Notes: generated from the letters alone by a model not told the origin. Positions 1 through 14,148 are shown, counted from the stretch's first letter. The stretch is 64,000 bases of DNA from Hyaloperonospora brassicae (GCA_947650285.1 CANTFL010000057.1:124001-188000), one strand, 5' to 3'. Numbers and translations are program-made.

Positions 1-3000
1 GATAAACTTGTTTAGCGACTTATATGTATGTTCAACTGAGATTCGAGGCAACATGAAATGACGTATAGGCAAGCAAAAAGAGTAGATAAGATTTATCGCT
101 ACCAAAAACGTTTTGATGCTATTGCAGGTGCTCATGAAGCTTTATGCTGAGAGTATGAATGCCAATCCGACCGTCATTTTGGACGTAGAACTCATTTGGC
201 AACTGGACAACAGAGCCTTCCGCATAAAGAATAGCATGAAAACCTTTCTTAGGTCTTGTGGGTGCAATAACCTGTGAGATGCTAAAACGTACTGTTGCTT
301 ACTAGTTTCTATTGCTCTTGATTATCTTTTACATGCAGAGTTGACTACACACTTCGTATTCCATTTAAGCCGCCATAAGTTCGAGCTTTTGATTGAGCTG
401 CGAACAATACGAAACGTACAGCAAAAGAGTTGAATGCACGACGAGCGTCCATACTGCAACCAAAGCATGAGTAATTACAAGCGCTCAAAATTACTAGCTG
501 GATGCCGTAAACAGATGAACTAACCCCTTCATGACTTTATCAGTTCAGGCTAAAAATGATGCATATTGTGATAGCATGTGACGATATATTATCATAAGCC
601 GTTCATTGTTTTATTATTGATTTGATCAATCCAATAACTGTCTACAGGAATTGAGATGGTGGATGCGGTGTGAACATGCAAAAAAAGAAACCGAATAAAC
701 AAGTGGGAGCACCTTGTCGATCCTTATACAACGTTTTTGTCTTGCATATATCTAGCTGACGATATCTTACTCATTCTTTTATCTGAGTAGCGAGAGCATT
801 CGTAATCAAGTACGCATGTACCCTTTGCCCACTTATATAGAGACCGCACAATGACAACAGATTCGTATAACAACCCTGTAATCATGCATTACGACTCTAT
901 CATGATTAAGGAAAAGGTATATGTCTGATATATATTGACGCAATACGACAACTCGGTACTAAGCGCGACGAATCCGATATGGTAATGGTATAATCAAATG
1001 CATCATGCATCGCGATGTCGGTCTACTTGCACGAACAAAATATGATGATGATGCTCGCCTTGTAAATCCTGCTATTTCTACGAGAACGATGTTGCGTACC
1101 GCTCGCCATTCATGGTTGAATGGAAAGTGTTTAGTGGACGGCCTATCCAACACCCGGCGATCGTCGGGTGAGCTCTCTCACTATCGTTGTCGTTTTCGGC
1201 AATTATAAATATGCTCACTCTACCAATAAACATCGCTGGCGCATATAATTTACTTGTTTATTAATTCGGTGTCTTTTCATTTGCCAATCATTTATTGCAT
1301 GTTTTGTAAATAGTTCTGTACAATTGTTTTGATGAGTTGATGATGTTGAATGTAGATTATTTTGTCTATGAATCATTTTTAGGGATCGTTTTAATGAACC
1401 TCGGCTTACGAAAGTACTACAATAAAGCTTTTATATTGATACGCAAATTAGACCTTGGTAAAGATATCTTGTCGCTGAACCATTCGACGACTTTGATCGC
1501 TGCAACTGCTTCTTTGTGCGTTATTTGTCGCAAAAGTCGTATGGTGGGTATTTAAAGCGAGGATTGTTGTACAGAAACCCTTCAAGATGTACGGGGTTGT
1601 GATAAAGAGTTATATATCAAGGCGTAGACCGTACGACTCGTCTAAATTCGTGCGGAGTTGACTGTCGATAAATAACGTAAAAGGATGTCTACTGCTTATA
1701 AGCCGAATCAGTCCTAAGTGATATCGTGATTCTCTACACCTGACTGCTATATCGCTTACTGCTGACCGATGGCTTGTTTTGCTGTATGGAAGAGCACGCT
1801 ACAGAATCTACCTGCCACATGCAGTGTGATGATGCTTCATCCTTTGCATGTAAATGACCCGGTCCTCTCAACACGGTTGGCATCTATACCCTTCTTGCAA
1901 CGAGAAGCATAAACCTCGGTCGATAATAGAAAGAGCATCGAGCAAAGATTATCAACAAGACTTACAATTGCTGTATATATGAACGATGAGCAAGCGCTTA
2001 TGTATCGAGCACACATTCTCACGTGAAACATACAAGCCGCCGCGCATTCACAGCATCCGCAGATACTTGGGGTCATAGAGAAAGTAGTACATGTGTGAGG
2101 TACATGTAGTACTTGTGGGTATACAAACGATGGTCATCATGCTTGCGATGAACGAAGCAGAAGCACATTGTTTAAACTGGCAATCGTATGGAAAGCACCG
2201 CGCGTAAAACAGTCCAATTTGTATCGATGGACAGACAGACTTGATTAACATAAAATAGTTGTAATTGGTATACGAGCTCATGTGATAGCGCCATTGGTGT
2301 ACTAATGCTTATCAACCCCCTGCTCTGACCCACCTGCCAAGCTGCAGACGTGAGACAGACAAGCTGAACGTAAGCTAAATCCTCGACTTGCACGATTGTG
2401 GTGTTATTTATCTAAAAGCGCTCTTTATTCCAGTACTCGACGAGTGCAGTGAATCATCAAAGATATACTGTCGATGATCTTTTCAGTTCTAATAGTCTTG
2501 GTGCAATGGATCGCCAAATACCATCTTTCTTCCATTCTGTGAATGCTGACGACCTGAAAGGCCCTTGCAGTGAGCATCATTAACTCCTGTACGAAAGACG
2601 CTGTAGTATACGTAGCTAGAAAGAGAACGGTTGAAGCGCTCTGAGTAGTATAACAACACGCGTGACGATAATGACGTATACCACACGTTTGCTGATCGAT
2701 GCGGTGTGTACTTACCAAGCTAATGTAGTAGTATGTGCAAGTCTGTGTTTCAACCTACGTCAGTAGAGATTGAGCACCCTTCAGCAATGTGCTAGCGCTG
2801 CGTAGAGCTACCCTTTGCGGCTGAGAAAGTGGCAATACACGCAGCAATGTGTTGCGAGATTAGAAAATGTCAGAATAGTATCTGGCGGCCCTAACACGTA
2901 AAACATTAGCTGTTGTGACCTGAATTCCTCGATGATAAGATCTGTCGCAATAATGTTGTGGCCTCTCCTCTGCTACTTGACTTCAAGTACCGATCAGTCG

Positions 3001-3615
3001 ACAACTTTGACAACTACTGCAGAATGCTAACTCACCTGCGGCTTTCATCGCTTGAATTCGGGAGAGTATCGCAACATACGGGAAGCAAAAGCGCCGGTTC
3101 TCTCGAGCTTGAGGGTGCACGCAATCATTCTTGACGGTCGGTCACTCGCACCGATAGAAAGTCGCGCTGCCCACTCTATGTAACTGCCTCATCACTCGTT
3201 CTGCTCACACCGCATGTTTCTGTAACGAAAGCAGTTGACGCTGTAAATACGATACCGTAAAACGGTGCTTAGGGCTCAGAAAAAAGAGGTCGGAATCACT
3301 TGCAGCACCAGACATGTGAATAACTATAAACATTCGTGAGTTGAGGTCATGTGGAAACTCCGCTTCGAGGGGAGGAACGCATACGACACGTTCATTTGCA
3401 CTGCTGTCATTCACATACATTGTTACTAAAGCCGCTACACATGCACATGCCGTAGTTTCTAGGTCGGAAGCGACCACCATCGCGGATTCTTTGCGGTAGT
3501 TCGCGTGACCGATAGAATAGCTGCTTTTACACTCACACGAAGACGTTAATATGCCGTGTACACCCAGTACATGCGACGCTGAAGATGTCGAAACGACGAA
3601 TGCCTTGTCTCGCGT
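1..3615. other. Gene-free AT-rich left flank
   Basis: I see no convincing gene here on either strand. Open frames are short, mostly begin with non-ATG codons and show no recognisable motif. No long tandem or inverted repeat stands out. It is probably diverged intergenic or relic transposon DNA. Confidence 0.5.
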
Positions 3616-4422
3616 TCACACTGCAGCCGCCTTGTTCTTCATCTTGCTACCGTGACGCCAGCAGTAGCCGCCGGTCTTGGGTCCTTTGTTGCATCCCTCG
3701 ACCTTGCACTGACGCTTGCCGCCGTGGCTCCAGCACACACCGGCCTTTCGAGATGCATTGTAACAGCCCTCCACAGTGCATCGCTTGCCGCCGCCGTGCC
3801 GGATGCACAGACCGAGACTTAGTGCGTGTTTCGTGCAGTGCGCGTTGATACAGCGCAAGCCGCCGCCGTGGGAGATGCAAAAGCCCCCGGCTTTGGCACG
3901 CTTGTTGCAATCTGTCTTCCCGCAAAGTTTGGCAGCGGCGGTGCGCTTGGCTCGATCACACGTGTTCGAGCAGTCGGGCGACAGCGCGATCGTTGGCATC
4001 GGTTGCTGCCTGCAAGTAGCGTCAGCTCGAACGTTATGGTGCGGTTGCTCTGGCAATTGCAGCCACGCGTTCGTGGTGTCGTGGTACTGCTTCCATAAGT
4101 CTGTGCTCTCCTTGTTCACGGGACTGTAATTGCTCTTGGGACTTGCGTCACGGTTGACCATGAAGCTGATGGCTGGCAGACGTGCGAGGCCCAGTTCATT
4201 GGGTGGCGATACAATGTCGTTCAAGGCCACGAACTGTGGCGACGATCCGACGGTGCTGGTCGGGTCGGATCGTGCAGTCGAGACCGTCGTCATACTGGAT
4301 AAGCTGGGCAGACGCACAAGGCTGCTTTTCGACGAGGACACGATGGTCGAGGGTACTAGCGGTAGCCGCTCCCACAAAAAGACACAACTGCTCAGCTGAG
4401 GCGCGATCGCTGTGTCCATCAT
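3616..4422 (-). CDS. WRKY19-like tandem zinc-finger protein
   Basis: This encodes a 268-residue protein. The ATG at 4422 is chosen because the open frame continues upstream only to a GTG at 4533; a second ATG follows immediately. The N-terminal two thirds is Ser/Thr/Pro-rich and probably disordered. The C-terminal third (about residues 167-256) holds four tandem units of the form CX4CX9CX2H, each followed by a Gly-rich turn (SHGGG, RHGGG, SHGG, RHGS). The tail is basic (KMKNKAAAV). Proteins with this repeat, often labelled 'WRKY19-like zinc finger', are numerous in oomycetes. They are presumed nuclear, nucleic-acid or protein binding, without a defined target. The family call is firm from the repeat; the role is inference. 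No intron is needed, and the gene is isolated from the main gene island. Confidence 0.75.
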   Translation of the reverse strand: MMDTAIAPQLSSCVFLWERLPLVPSTIVSSSKSSLVRLPSLSSMTTVSTARSDPTSTVGSSPQFVALNDIVSPPNELGLARLPAISFMVNRDASPKSNYSPVNKESTDLWKQYHDTTNAWLQLPEQPHHNVRADATCRQQPMPTIALSPDCSNTCDRAKRTAAAKLCGKTDCNKRAKAGGFCISHGGGLRCINAHCTKHALSLGLCIRHGGGKRCTVEGCYNASRKAGVCWSHGGKRQCKVEGCNKGPKTGGYCWRHGSKMKNKAAAV

Positions 4423-5173
4423 GCAAATTGTAGCTAGACAATGTGCGTCTACAAGGTACTGCCTGGTGACAATGAGTAACAATGAGCCCGTGTCACTTGT
4501 CTTTACGAGAGAGAAGCCACGACGTTTGTACACGCAGATTGCAAAGTGAAGTTGGCATCCCCCACAGATGTGACGCTCGGCGGTCTCGCGCCAAGTTCAA
4601 ACTAAACGGAACAAGGAATCGTGAGGCGAATTTGCTGCCGAGGAGTATGACTTATCCAAAATTCCACCACGAGGAGCATAAACCCGACGACTGCTACTAC
4701 TACCACTCCGGCTCGGAGGTCCAGTCAACCCACTCGTGCACTCGCTCTTGGGCACAATATTGCGATAGATTAATGCGCAGGGTACTACTACACCGCAAAA
4801 ACGACTTGATGACAAAATCGAACGTTTCGCACATGCTCGAAAGCCACGACGATAAGAACGATGGAAGGGCACATTCGCGGACACTGACGTTGGCTGACAC
4901 GCCCGTGGTTCGCCGTCAAGACGATGACTGTGTTTTGTGGCTGTCTGACGACGTCCACGCGGTTCGATGACGGAGACGAAACCCGTGGTATCCACTATCG
5001 AGAGGGCCAAAACGTTTTTTCAGCTTTTATGAGGTAAAAACACTGGTATCGACATGTAGATACACAATGGGTCGAGGCAATGCTACTGGGTTAGCAGTTG
5101 GAACAAACGCATTAGTGACGGAATAACACTTTTACGCGAAAAAGGCACCCGCATTGAACGCGTACATCCAGCC
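4423..5173. other. Intergenic, promoter side of the zinc-finger gene
   Basis: This lies upstream of the minus-strand zinc-finger gene and upstream of a possible plus-strand gene. Both strands carry open frames of 60-160 codons, but none begins with a supported ATG or shows a motif. Confidence 0.35.
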
Positions 5174-5672
5174 ATGATGGACTTGAAGCGCGACGCAGGC
5201 GACGTGGCAGTTGGTAAGCGCGAACCATCTGTCTTCTTTGCAGGGAAGTTCAACGTCAGCGTTGCTGCCTGGACTTCAATCGCAAAACTTTTGGCCTACA
5301 CTCTGGCTCTTATGCAATGTCAATGCGCCCAGAAACTTATGCAATCACTATGGTGAGCACTATAGGTGGGAGCATAGGGTGGCTTGGTCGTGCCATCGGT
5401 ATTGGCCTTTCACGATAGCCCACGTCTTGTTGCGTAGAGTCCCCTGGGCCATGCCACTTTGTTTTGGTGGGCAGGCGTACGCGTTGCGGGTTCTTGTATC
5501 AACCTCATTTTTAGTGTCGCGTCTACGGTGGCCACAGCTGAGATGTTGAAGTAAGCAAATCGTAGTGCACCGTCAGACCAGCATGTGCCACCGCTCGCCA
5601 AGCAGACGAAGACGGTACACAAGCGGACCTTCGTCGCCGCACAATCTTCGCAGAAATTGCAATCGCTAAGTG
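5174..5672 (+). CDS. Possible small spliced gene with a hydrophobic exon (unidentified)
   Basis: I do not recognise the product. Three segments join in one frame with good splice signals: 5244-5352 (acceptor after a CTTCTTTGCAG tract, donor GTGAGC), 5438-5550 (acceptor GCGTAG, donor GTAAGC) and 5654-5672 (acceptor TTCGCAG, then TGA). The middle exon encodes a strongly hydrophobic stretch with two adjacent Trp, likely a membrane segment, and the protein would end in MLKIAIAK. Intron lengths of 85 and 103 nt fit the neighbours. The first exon is unresolved: an ATG ATG at 5174 runs to a GTAAGC donor at 5214, but its phase does not match and the implied intron is only 30 nt. It may be a real small gene, a decayed copy, or chance. 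Confidence 0.25.
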
Positions 5673-5949
5673 ATGTTTTGCCGTACTGTGCCTTTGTGCG
5701 CGAAAGTACCATCCCCGCCATCCCCACGCTTACACACCATCCCCATACTTCAATATCAACTGATCAGGACGTATGCGTTGCCATCAGTCCGCTCCAGTCA
5801 AACGTGCATGCCAAAGTCATTCTATCGAGGCCGCATATCGATGTGCGTAAAGAGGTAGGAACGAGATGCGGTTGCCACTGCATTCCACAAAGAATGTTTC
5901 CATGGGGTTCGAGAGAAGTGCATGCGAAGGAGAGGAACGACTGATCGCA

Positions 5950-8900
5950 CGCGCGCTCGAGCGACACATCGGCGAAAAGCAGAGATGATTACTAGCGAGC
6001 TTGTAGCAGCTGTTATTGTCGGCACTTGGATAAAGTACTAAGATTCAATGGTGCTGGGACTTGTCATCGGGGTCTTGAGTCCCATCGATACCAGCATACA
6101 CGCGTAGAGCGGGAACTGAACTGTATTCGTATGTTAGCAAAGAGCAGTATCGTGGAAGTTGCAAAGATCGGTCATACAAGGAGTCAATGTCGTACGTGGT
6201 AGGTTCGAAACACCCTCGAGAGCGGTCGTAGATGTGATATAGCTCACTAGTTGCGGATACCAGCTTGTAGTTCTTGGTATTGAACTCCCCTATTTATAAA
6301 ACATCGCGACACAAGAAGTTGTCTTGGATCTCGGAATCGTCTTACAAAATGTAAATGATTTGTTTCGTCACACCCGCTTCATGCTCTCTCGTTAGACGTA
6401 CATGCTTCCATGACTGTATCGATTACAAATGCGGTCAGCTTACCTACCCGAGTACAAAGCGGCGAGCAGGGTCAATGGCTGCAAGCGGCAAATTAGCGCG
6501 TCGACATGAGTTACACTGTCACTTCGTTCTGCAGTCGCATGGTAAAGAACAGATGAAATTCTTAGTTACCCTACTGTGCCTTTCGTCATCAAACGACAGT
6601 CAAGAATGACGTTGCGCAGACAATACTGCCACTAAACCGATTTTATCGGCTGTATATAACTACTACCATGGCCAGGGCAAAGGACACTCACTCACTTCGC
6701 ACCGCCCTAGTGTCATGTACTTCATAAAGGAGACGCTTGAGCACATTCTACACAAGTATCGTGTCTACGCGTATGATAGACTGATACGTACGGAGCCTCA
6801 AACCGTTTCTGAAAGCTGGTCAATCACACTACCTGCTACTCAACGAGCTGAATGTGTTGTGTACTGTATGGAGTGCACTGGCAGTGACAGCTTCATATGA
6901 CTACAGATGTACAAATCGTTCCGATGGATGTGTCGTTAATATCAACGTATGGACTCCACGCCTTCGGCGATACAATATCTCGCAGCACTACCAGCACTAA
7001 GGATAATACGAATCGCGCGACTACATGCTGTTGCTTGTGAGTGAAGGGCATTAACGATCTATTTTTGCACAGCACGTTACGCAATAACCATCTACAAATT
7101 TCACGTAATAATGAAAAACAATTTATATATAAATACATTATCTGTGCTTGTTGCGAGCATCTAATACACCTCAGTAATATCATTATGCATTGAAAAAACG
7201 CGCTCCTGTTCATTTGTTTATTTACGCAAAAGACGTGTCCGCACTACGACGTATTCAACCCGACATCCCACATATCCCATGCTAGATGATGCATTTCGAC
7301 ATAATCTAATATTTTGCTTAAATTGCAAGTAATGTATGCACGCTGCTGTCCAGCCTCTTTTGTCCAACATTGGCCACAATGGTGGATCACGTGTCTGGCT
7401 TATTTCATTTTGATTTGATCCATCTGTGTGAAGCGAGGTAATAAGTGTTTCCGATGATGACTTACCATCTCTTCGCAAGGAAAGCAAGCAAAAGATTTTT
7501 GGATGTTGTAGTCTTGCGTCGAGCTACACTAAAGATCGAAGAAGGCCGTCAGGCCAAACACTATTCTGATAGACCTGTGAAAGTCTTTCATTCTGATTTT
7601 AGAATGATCTCATTCTATTACGCTAACCATGCTGTTCGACATAGGCAGTCCAATATACTGTGTGCTACATTAATTGCTCATTCATAGATTATCCTTATAC
7701 ATAATCGCTTGAGGCCGCCTTCCTCTCTTCTCGCATGATCAAGGCAAATTACCAAATCAACGGATGTATAACGGCATGGACATCTATTTCAGCCAACCAT
7801 TTATATACGTAAAGAAAAGACCTGCAGTCTTGAATTCACAGCTCTACGATCAATTGCAGGTGAATGACGAATATACATCTACATTATTGTAATAAACGGC
7901 TTTACGAGAATACATACGATCCCACAAGATCCAGTTATTATTGAGAACATCGACAAAAAGACGCAGCAATATTCTCGCAAATATTTGAGGTTGCCGCGCT
8001 AGAGATATGAATACGTGTTTCATATTAATCTGCGTAACTTCCATTTGCTTGATCTCTAGTGCAATAATACATCCGTGTTTATTTTTTCACAAAAAACATT
8101 GTATGGCAACTGGCCCTTTTCCACTCGATTTTGGGAGCTACGACCCGGCTAGATACTCAAACAAGTTCGTGCTGCTAAAAACATGCTTACATATCCTGCC
8201 GTTTGCACAAAATATTAGTGGACGACTGGCCCTTGCAAAGTGCATACAATGAAAGCTGACAGCATTTCTTAAAAGATACGCCACATCACAACATGTGAAG
8301 ACGGAATTATGTAACTTTGTCTGCGAACATGGTTCTAAAATTCGATGATTTATTAGTTGTATACAAATGGTTTCGATCCAGTCGCGTCCAATAAAAATGA
8401 TGCCACGATCTCGGCAACCACAGACTGGTCTGCTTCAGTTGATGCAAAGGGACCTAGAAGTGTCGTTACTAATGACGCGTTTAAACGGTAATAACGTCCT
8501 TGTACGAGTAATTGCGAATCTAAGATAAAAATGAGTATGCATCGATATTGTCTTTGAATAAAATGAAGTCAAGTTGACGCTCAAGCATCCAGCCGGTCAT
8601 CGACCGTGTCTAAGGATGAAACCCGGCTAAATACCAGACCGTCAAATTTACTTTATTTTTTCGAAAAGACAAGATACAGTTTGTACTACATCACCTATGC
8701 GAAGGATTACAAACCCGTGTTTGTTTTACCCGCGGCAAAAAAGCATTTAGACTACTCTGTAGTTATGTTTTTATCAAAAATAAAACTTGAGAATATTAAT
8801 GTGGGTGTGACGACATTTATGGTCACATAGATCATAAAATATAGTTTCTCGTCATAACACAAGCCGAAAGCCAATGTATGTGTATAAATAGGCACAAATA

Positions 8901-10590
8901 TAAGGGTGTCGTAATAGGCTAGTTTCTTACACCTTTGATATTTGACTTGTAAATTTGTACGATCAAGCGCAATAAGATTATTCTATCATTGTTACGACAA
9001 AAAATATATAAATAGACATCGTGTAATGTAATTGTTGCTCGTTCTGGAGCCATATTTAAATGAGGTTCCGCAATGAAATCATACTGAAGTCCATTGGTCA
9101 ATAATGGTGTCGCGGTAAGCAAAATCGGATGGTGCGTATCTCAAGTTACATGACTCTAAAGAAAAGCGCGAATGCGGTATGAAACCGTTGGCATAATACC
9201 CGTAGTCAACTGCAATTGAATATCGATGGATAGAGTTGATCTTGCGTTCAATGTCCGTAGCCGCCTATGTAATGTAATATTTTTTTATATAACATTAAGT
9301 TCTTCAGAATTTTATACATATCCTGTTATGAGATCGGCATATGGAAGGGTCTGTCCTTGTATAAATTAGACCATCAAATAAAAGAACTGTTTGAATTATG
9401 ATTGTGGATGTCTAATGCTGCTTAATATACGTCCCCACAATCGATCTCGGATTCGATCGAACATTTGTAATCTATGCATCTTGACACATCAACGTCAAAA
9501 TCAACTAAATACATACCAAATGCTGAAGGATTATTGAGGATAATTTGCAAGTGGAAGGAGCTATTCTAATTAGAGGCTTGAGCAACGCTTAAGCTCATGG
9601 ACTTACATGATACTTATATGATGCACCAGACTTGACGACTTTACGATCTCTGTGTAAAGTAAAGATAAGCTCTTATGGTTCGGACAGCAACGACACTTTA
9701 AGTCCGCTGCCTCACAAAGCTGTAGTTTAATCCAAGATTTATCCATTTCATACGATTCGTAAAACGATGTGGCAACTAATACCCGAGAGTATACGTCTCC
9801 AAACTGTGAATAATACAATACGCCTTGATAAGTCATCTGTACTCTAAGATTAATATCCTAACTGATCTTTTATTGATTCTATACATAATTTGTAACATGC
9901 CATAGTACATCCATGTAAGTTTCATCGTTGGAGATAGCACCAGCCAAACTTGTCTGTTCAATTTTCTATGCTTCATCAGCCCCCACTAATGGAAATAAGT
10001 TACGTACTATATATGCAAACTTTCATCGTAATTATCAATTTACATAACTGGTATACCGAAAGGAACACGTACTCGGTTCTGAGGTTGTATCAGTTGTGTG
10101 TTACCTCCACACTACAAGCCAGCCTTAGAATGCCTACATTCAAATACGACAAAATAACATGAAAATATTTTCTACTATGAATGTTTAGCCAAATTTTGCT
10201 CATTAAAAAAATTGCATGATTAAGAGTTATAGGATCTTATGAAAATGTAGCTAGAGGCGTAGACGTGTATTTGAAGACATTCATAACAACAAATTACATG
10301 TTTTTTAAATTATAAATAAAAGCAAAAGAGCACAAAAAGGTGTTGATTTAATTACTTTTTTTTGTTAAAACTAACTTTTCGCTTGCTAAAATTGATCGAC
10401 TCATTTTCCAACTCAACAAATGTGCACACATGAATAATTCTACTGCATTATCGAAACAAGAGTCTTGGACTTGCGCAAAAATTAGATGAGTACATGTATT
10501 TTTATTTAAAAATCGGGTAGTCGATACTAAAGTCGAGGTACGACAACTGTTCTGTATAATATTAGAGTTGGCACCAGTGTGAACAACATA
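5950..10590. other. AT-rich gene-poor stretch
   Basis: Only scattered open frames below about 110 codons are present, most without ATG and none with a recognisable domain. I see no LTR termini, tRNA-like fold or tandem repeat here. Confidence 0.5.
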
Positions 10591-10595
10591 CTACC

Positions 10596-10690
10596 GACCC
10601 CGGTGGCCGAGTGGATAAGCACAGGCACCGGGACCGAAAGGTACGTGGATCGATACTCGCGTACGGCCTTTTCGATAACACATTGCCGGA
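10596..10690 (+). repeat. tRNA-derived SINE or tRNA pseudogene (pol III boxes)
   Basis: A tRNA-like head carries a good internal pol III A box (TGGCCGAGTGG, 10604-10614) and, 32 nt downstream, a B-box-like GGATCGATACT (10647-10657). The acceptor and anticodon stems do not pair well enough for a working tRNA. tRNA-derived SINEs are known in oomycete genomes, which makes a SINE head the likeliest reading. The 3' end of the element is not defined. Confidence 0.4.
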
Positions 10691-13201
10691 GAGTGGCTAA
10701 CAAAGCTGGATATAGTGGGTCGTACGCGTACCCGAAAATGCCTCAAACCTTCCCTCTCTATTGAAAACGACTTATAACAGAATTTAAACTTTATAATATC
10801 AAGAATCACTCGTATCAAAAGTAAAATGTTTGGACTTGCTTTGTAAGATAATCATTTAAAGAGGCAATTTGTGGGACTTGAAAATGCAAAAGTTATATAA
10901 TTTTTGTATACGGGTAAGTACTTATTGCGAACATTGCTATCAAAGTAGTATTTCGGACCAATTTAACGTGATAGAAGAACATAGATAGTTTCTTTATTTT
11001 GTATATTTGTGCAATACAAATAAGCTCGCAATATCAATCTGTCGGCACATGACACGCTGCAACCTTGTTACATATAAGCATCGATCAAATCTTGGGGACG
11101 ATTTGGTCTTCATGACATGTCAGATAACGCGTTACTTTACCAGGGACCCGTAGCGATATTCTTACGTATCGCAATGTTATATAACAGGAAAAAAGGGTAA
11201 GATTATGCTATTTTGGTAACAAACTATTGAATGATTTACCTCATCAATGCACAAGTACACACCACATGTGCCTGACGAGTGCTATGTACCATACCCATGG
11301 CTTCTATAGCGATCCCGAAGTCACAGGAAGTCTTCTGCTAAATGAAGATAGATCGGCTGACTAATTGCCGTCTAAAACGCATTATATGATCAGTAAATAC
11401 TTTTTTACTGTTGCCCATTTAGACGATTAGCGTTGTATAGGAGTGTGAAGGAGAGGACTTTCAGCACTACCAATGGGCACAATGATGAGCACAGTGCATT
11501 TATTAAGTCGTAACGTATCAAATCGTCAATCGCAACCCATCTCGAAATTTAGCATGGAAGCCTGCATCCCATTACTAAATAAATGCACTTCCATTTCAGG
11601 AGTAATTCTCAAGTGCATTTTGCTTGCAAATATAATTTTTTACCAGCATCGCTTTTTTTCTGATACACACGAGGATGCCATTGCTTCAATTTTAGCTTAT
11701 TAAAAGCTTTGTAGAATCCAGAATGTAGCCTTTACAAGTTGTATATATATATAATATTGCACGACGATCTATCGTCACTAATTAGGCCCTAGCGTTGTCT
11801 CGCGCTTACAGTAGTTGCAATATAAAAATCGTGTTCTGGTATATATATTGTTGCTCGGCCAATTATATTACAGCAACGCACTGAAAGTTCATTGAATTGC
11901 TAGTAAAGCTTTTATATGCGCAAATCTGTATTTAACCTCAGATAATTATCCTAAGTATGAGAAGAATACATGGATTATAATTTACACGTATCATTTAAAA
12001 CAGGATGTACACTATTGCTCAAATTGTCATATACACGAGAGCTAGTGGCAAGAATAATGCAGGGCACAAACGTATCTACTAAACACGTATCTGCTTTGTC
12101 ATCGGCTAAATGACTCCTGTGGTATTATCTTATATGCTACGTCGGATCATACGAAGTCTACATGAATACAAAAGCATTATTTGACAACATGCATATAGAC
12201 CGCGATCGCTTGGTTCGAATCAATCTAGGACGAAATCCCTTGAGACGTGGCATGAGGCTCGCTTATATACTTGCGAAGCATCAAGAAACGTACATCTGAT
12301 ATATGAATAAATGTGTCAACGATGCACAAAACCTTTTATTCTAATGAATAACATGTGACAGCTTATTATAGCAATATTATCAACTATTCTAATATTTTTG
12401 TTTCCAGATGCAGTTTCAAATGCACTTACTTTCTATTTTTTCCTACCCAGCAATATTTCTTGCATTGAATGCCGACAGCTACAAACGATTATCGACGAAT
12501 CATTCAATATAAGCGGATGGTGACATATGCTTCAGTGTATTCGTTCTAGAAAGACTATATCCACATATATCGCTTTTTTCACGATAAACATAATCTTGCA
12601 TTTTACCGATGCTGTGCATGCATTATTTCATTGCCTACATGACGCAGGAAAACTGCCGCATAAGTACTTTAGACATAAATGGCTCATTACATGTATCATA
12701 CCTCATCTTTTATGAAATTTGCAGCAGTCAATGTTTCTGTGGCCTCCGACACAATCGACTTTTGTTGCATGATGATTGTAACATAAGCCTAGACACTATA
12801 TCACTTATGATTCTTCACACTATCATATGAATTTCTTTGGCTTTTATATCGCCACTTTTATTTTCTCTTCCCCTTTGCCACCGCATGTAATGAATTAGAT
12901 ATGAGACGAAAAGGATGATGTGGATCATTCGTGGTTTTTTAATCGTGTATTCCTTGTGAATGCAGAGGGTAAGATTTAAGAAAGCGCCTTCGGTTGAGCG
13001 CATATTTTTTTGCGGTCCAGCAATCCAAACCTACATGCATGACCGGTCTCATCCCGTGATCTGCTGACACAAAGAATACCACCATGTATGTCGAGAATGA
13101 TTGAAAATCACCTGATATGTTGAAATGTAAAGCGCATACAATTAAATGTTGACATCCGTACTTACTTAATGCAATTTAGTTGACAATGCAGCAGAACGTA
13201 C
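10691..13201. other. AT-rich gene-poor stretch
   Basis: No gene is recognised. A TA-rich run lies near 11743. An isolated B-box-like GGTTCGAATCA at 12212 has no matching A box. Confidence 0.5.
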
Positions 13202-13246
13202 CACCAGCTAGCTGATTACTAGAAAAAGGTAATCAGCTAGCTGGTG
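13202..13246. repeat. Perfect 18-bp inverted repeat (hairpin)
   Basis: CACCAGCTAGCTGATTAC (13202-13219) is followed by a 9-nt loop and its exact reverse complement (13229-13246). In AT-rich DNA with no nearby gene this could be a short MITE core, a small-RNA precursor or a cruciform. It is not a terminator of any gene I can see. Confidence 0.9.
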
Positions 13247-14148
13247 CTTTTGCGATATGCGAGCGGATTTCACATATCGCCTTAAGATACTTCGAACATT
13301 TATAAATCACGCAGCACGAATGACGTTGACATTATCGTAGACGACTATCGATATTTTGCACTAGCCAAGGCCACTAGCACCTGACACAAGGAAAAATTGA
13401 TCTTGCTGATACGGAAAGTGGAGCGCTTTGAAGTCTATTGGAGAACAGATTTACAAAAGTGGGCCGCGTATAGGCCGTAAACATTTTTGTATGCGGTGAA
13501 TATTTATCAAGATTATTCAAACATTTTCATGTCAGCGTACTACGATACCGTGGGTACCTAGCAAGATTAAACATGCTACACATTATACTTAGCGAATGAC
13601 GTTTACCCGTACACCTGTAAATATGGAGACGATGCAGAAAGGTGAGGCCCCATAGGTCTATGAAGCAGAATTAGTAAGTGCACAGCAAAAGTCTGCTGCT
13701 CGAACGATGACTGGTACTTCACATTTGACTCATGTCATCGTTTAAATGTTACCAGGTTAAGTGCTTGTATAATTAAGAAGAATTTTTCCTCTTATACCCG
13801 TCTGTAAGTTGCTGCTGAACTCAATCAAGAAAAATCCATATTTTTCGACCTCGGTCAGCGTACGGTGCACCTTATCATCTCGAGCCCAAAGGTACGAACA
13901 AACATTGTAGTCCATATAGGGATGAACCTACCGGCCAAGTACAGAGATCTCACATTCGTATGAGGCTCTTGATTGTAATAAGCTGTAATGATGCTCCCAG
14001 AAATGCTCTGAAGAGTGCGACTTGAGTCATCGGGTTCGTGGATGGGCAAACCGGAGTGTCAAACCTACATGATGACTGCTTTTAAGTGATTAATTATTCT
14101 GCATTACTGTGCACATATTTGGCAGTGTTCACGGAGAAGTGTAGCTGA
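13247..14148. other. Gene-free AT-rich spacer
   Basis: I see nothing coding or repetitive between the two hairpins. Confidence 0.45.

Noticed and set aside
3616..4533. Zinc-finger protein starting at 4533 (305 residues)
   Set aside because: The codon at 4533 is GTG; the first ATG in frame is 4422, and the extra 37 residues look like untranslated sequence.
12212..12222. tRNA gene suggested by a perfect B box GGTTCGAATCA
   Set aside because: No A box at proper spacing and no cloverleaf can be drawn.
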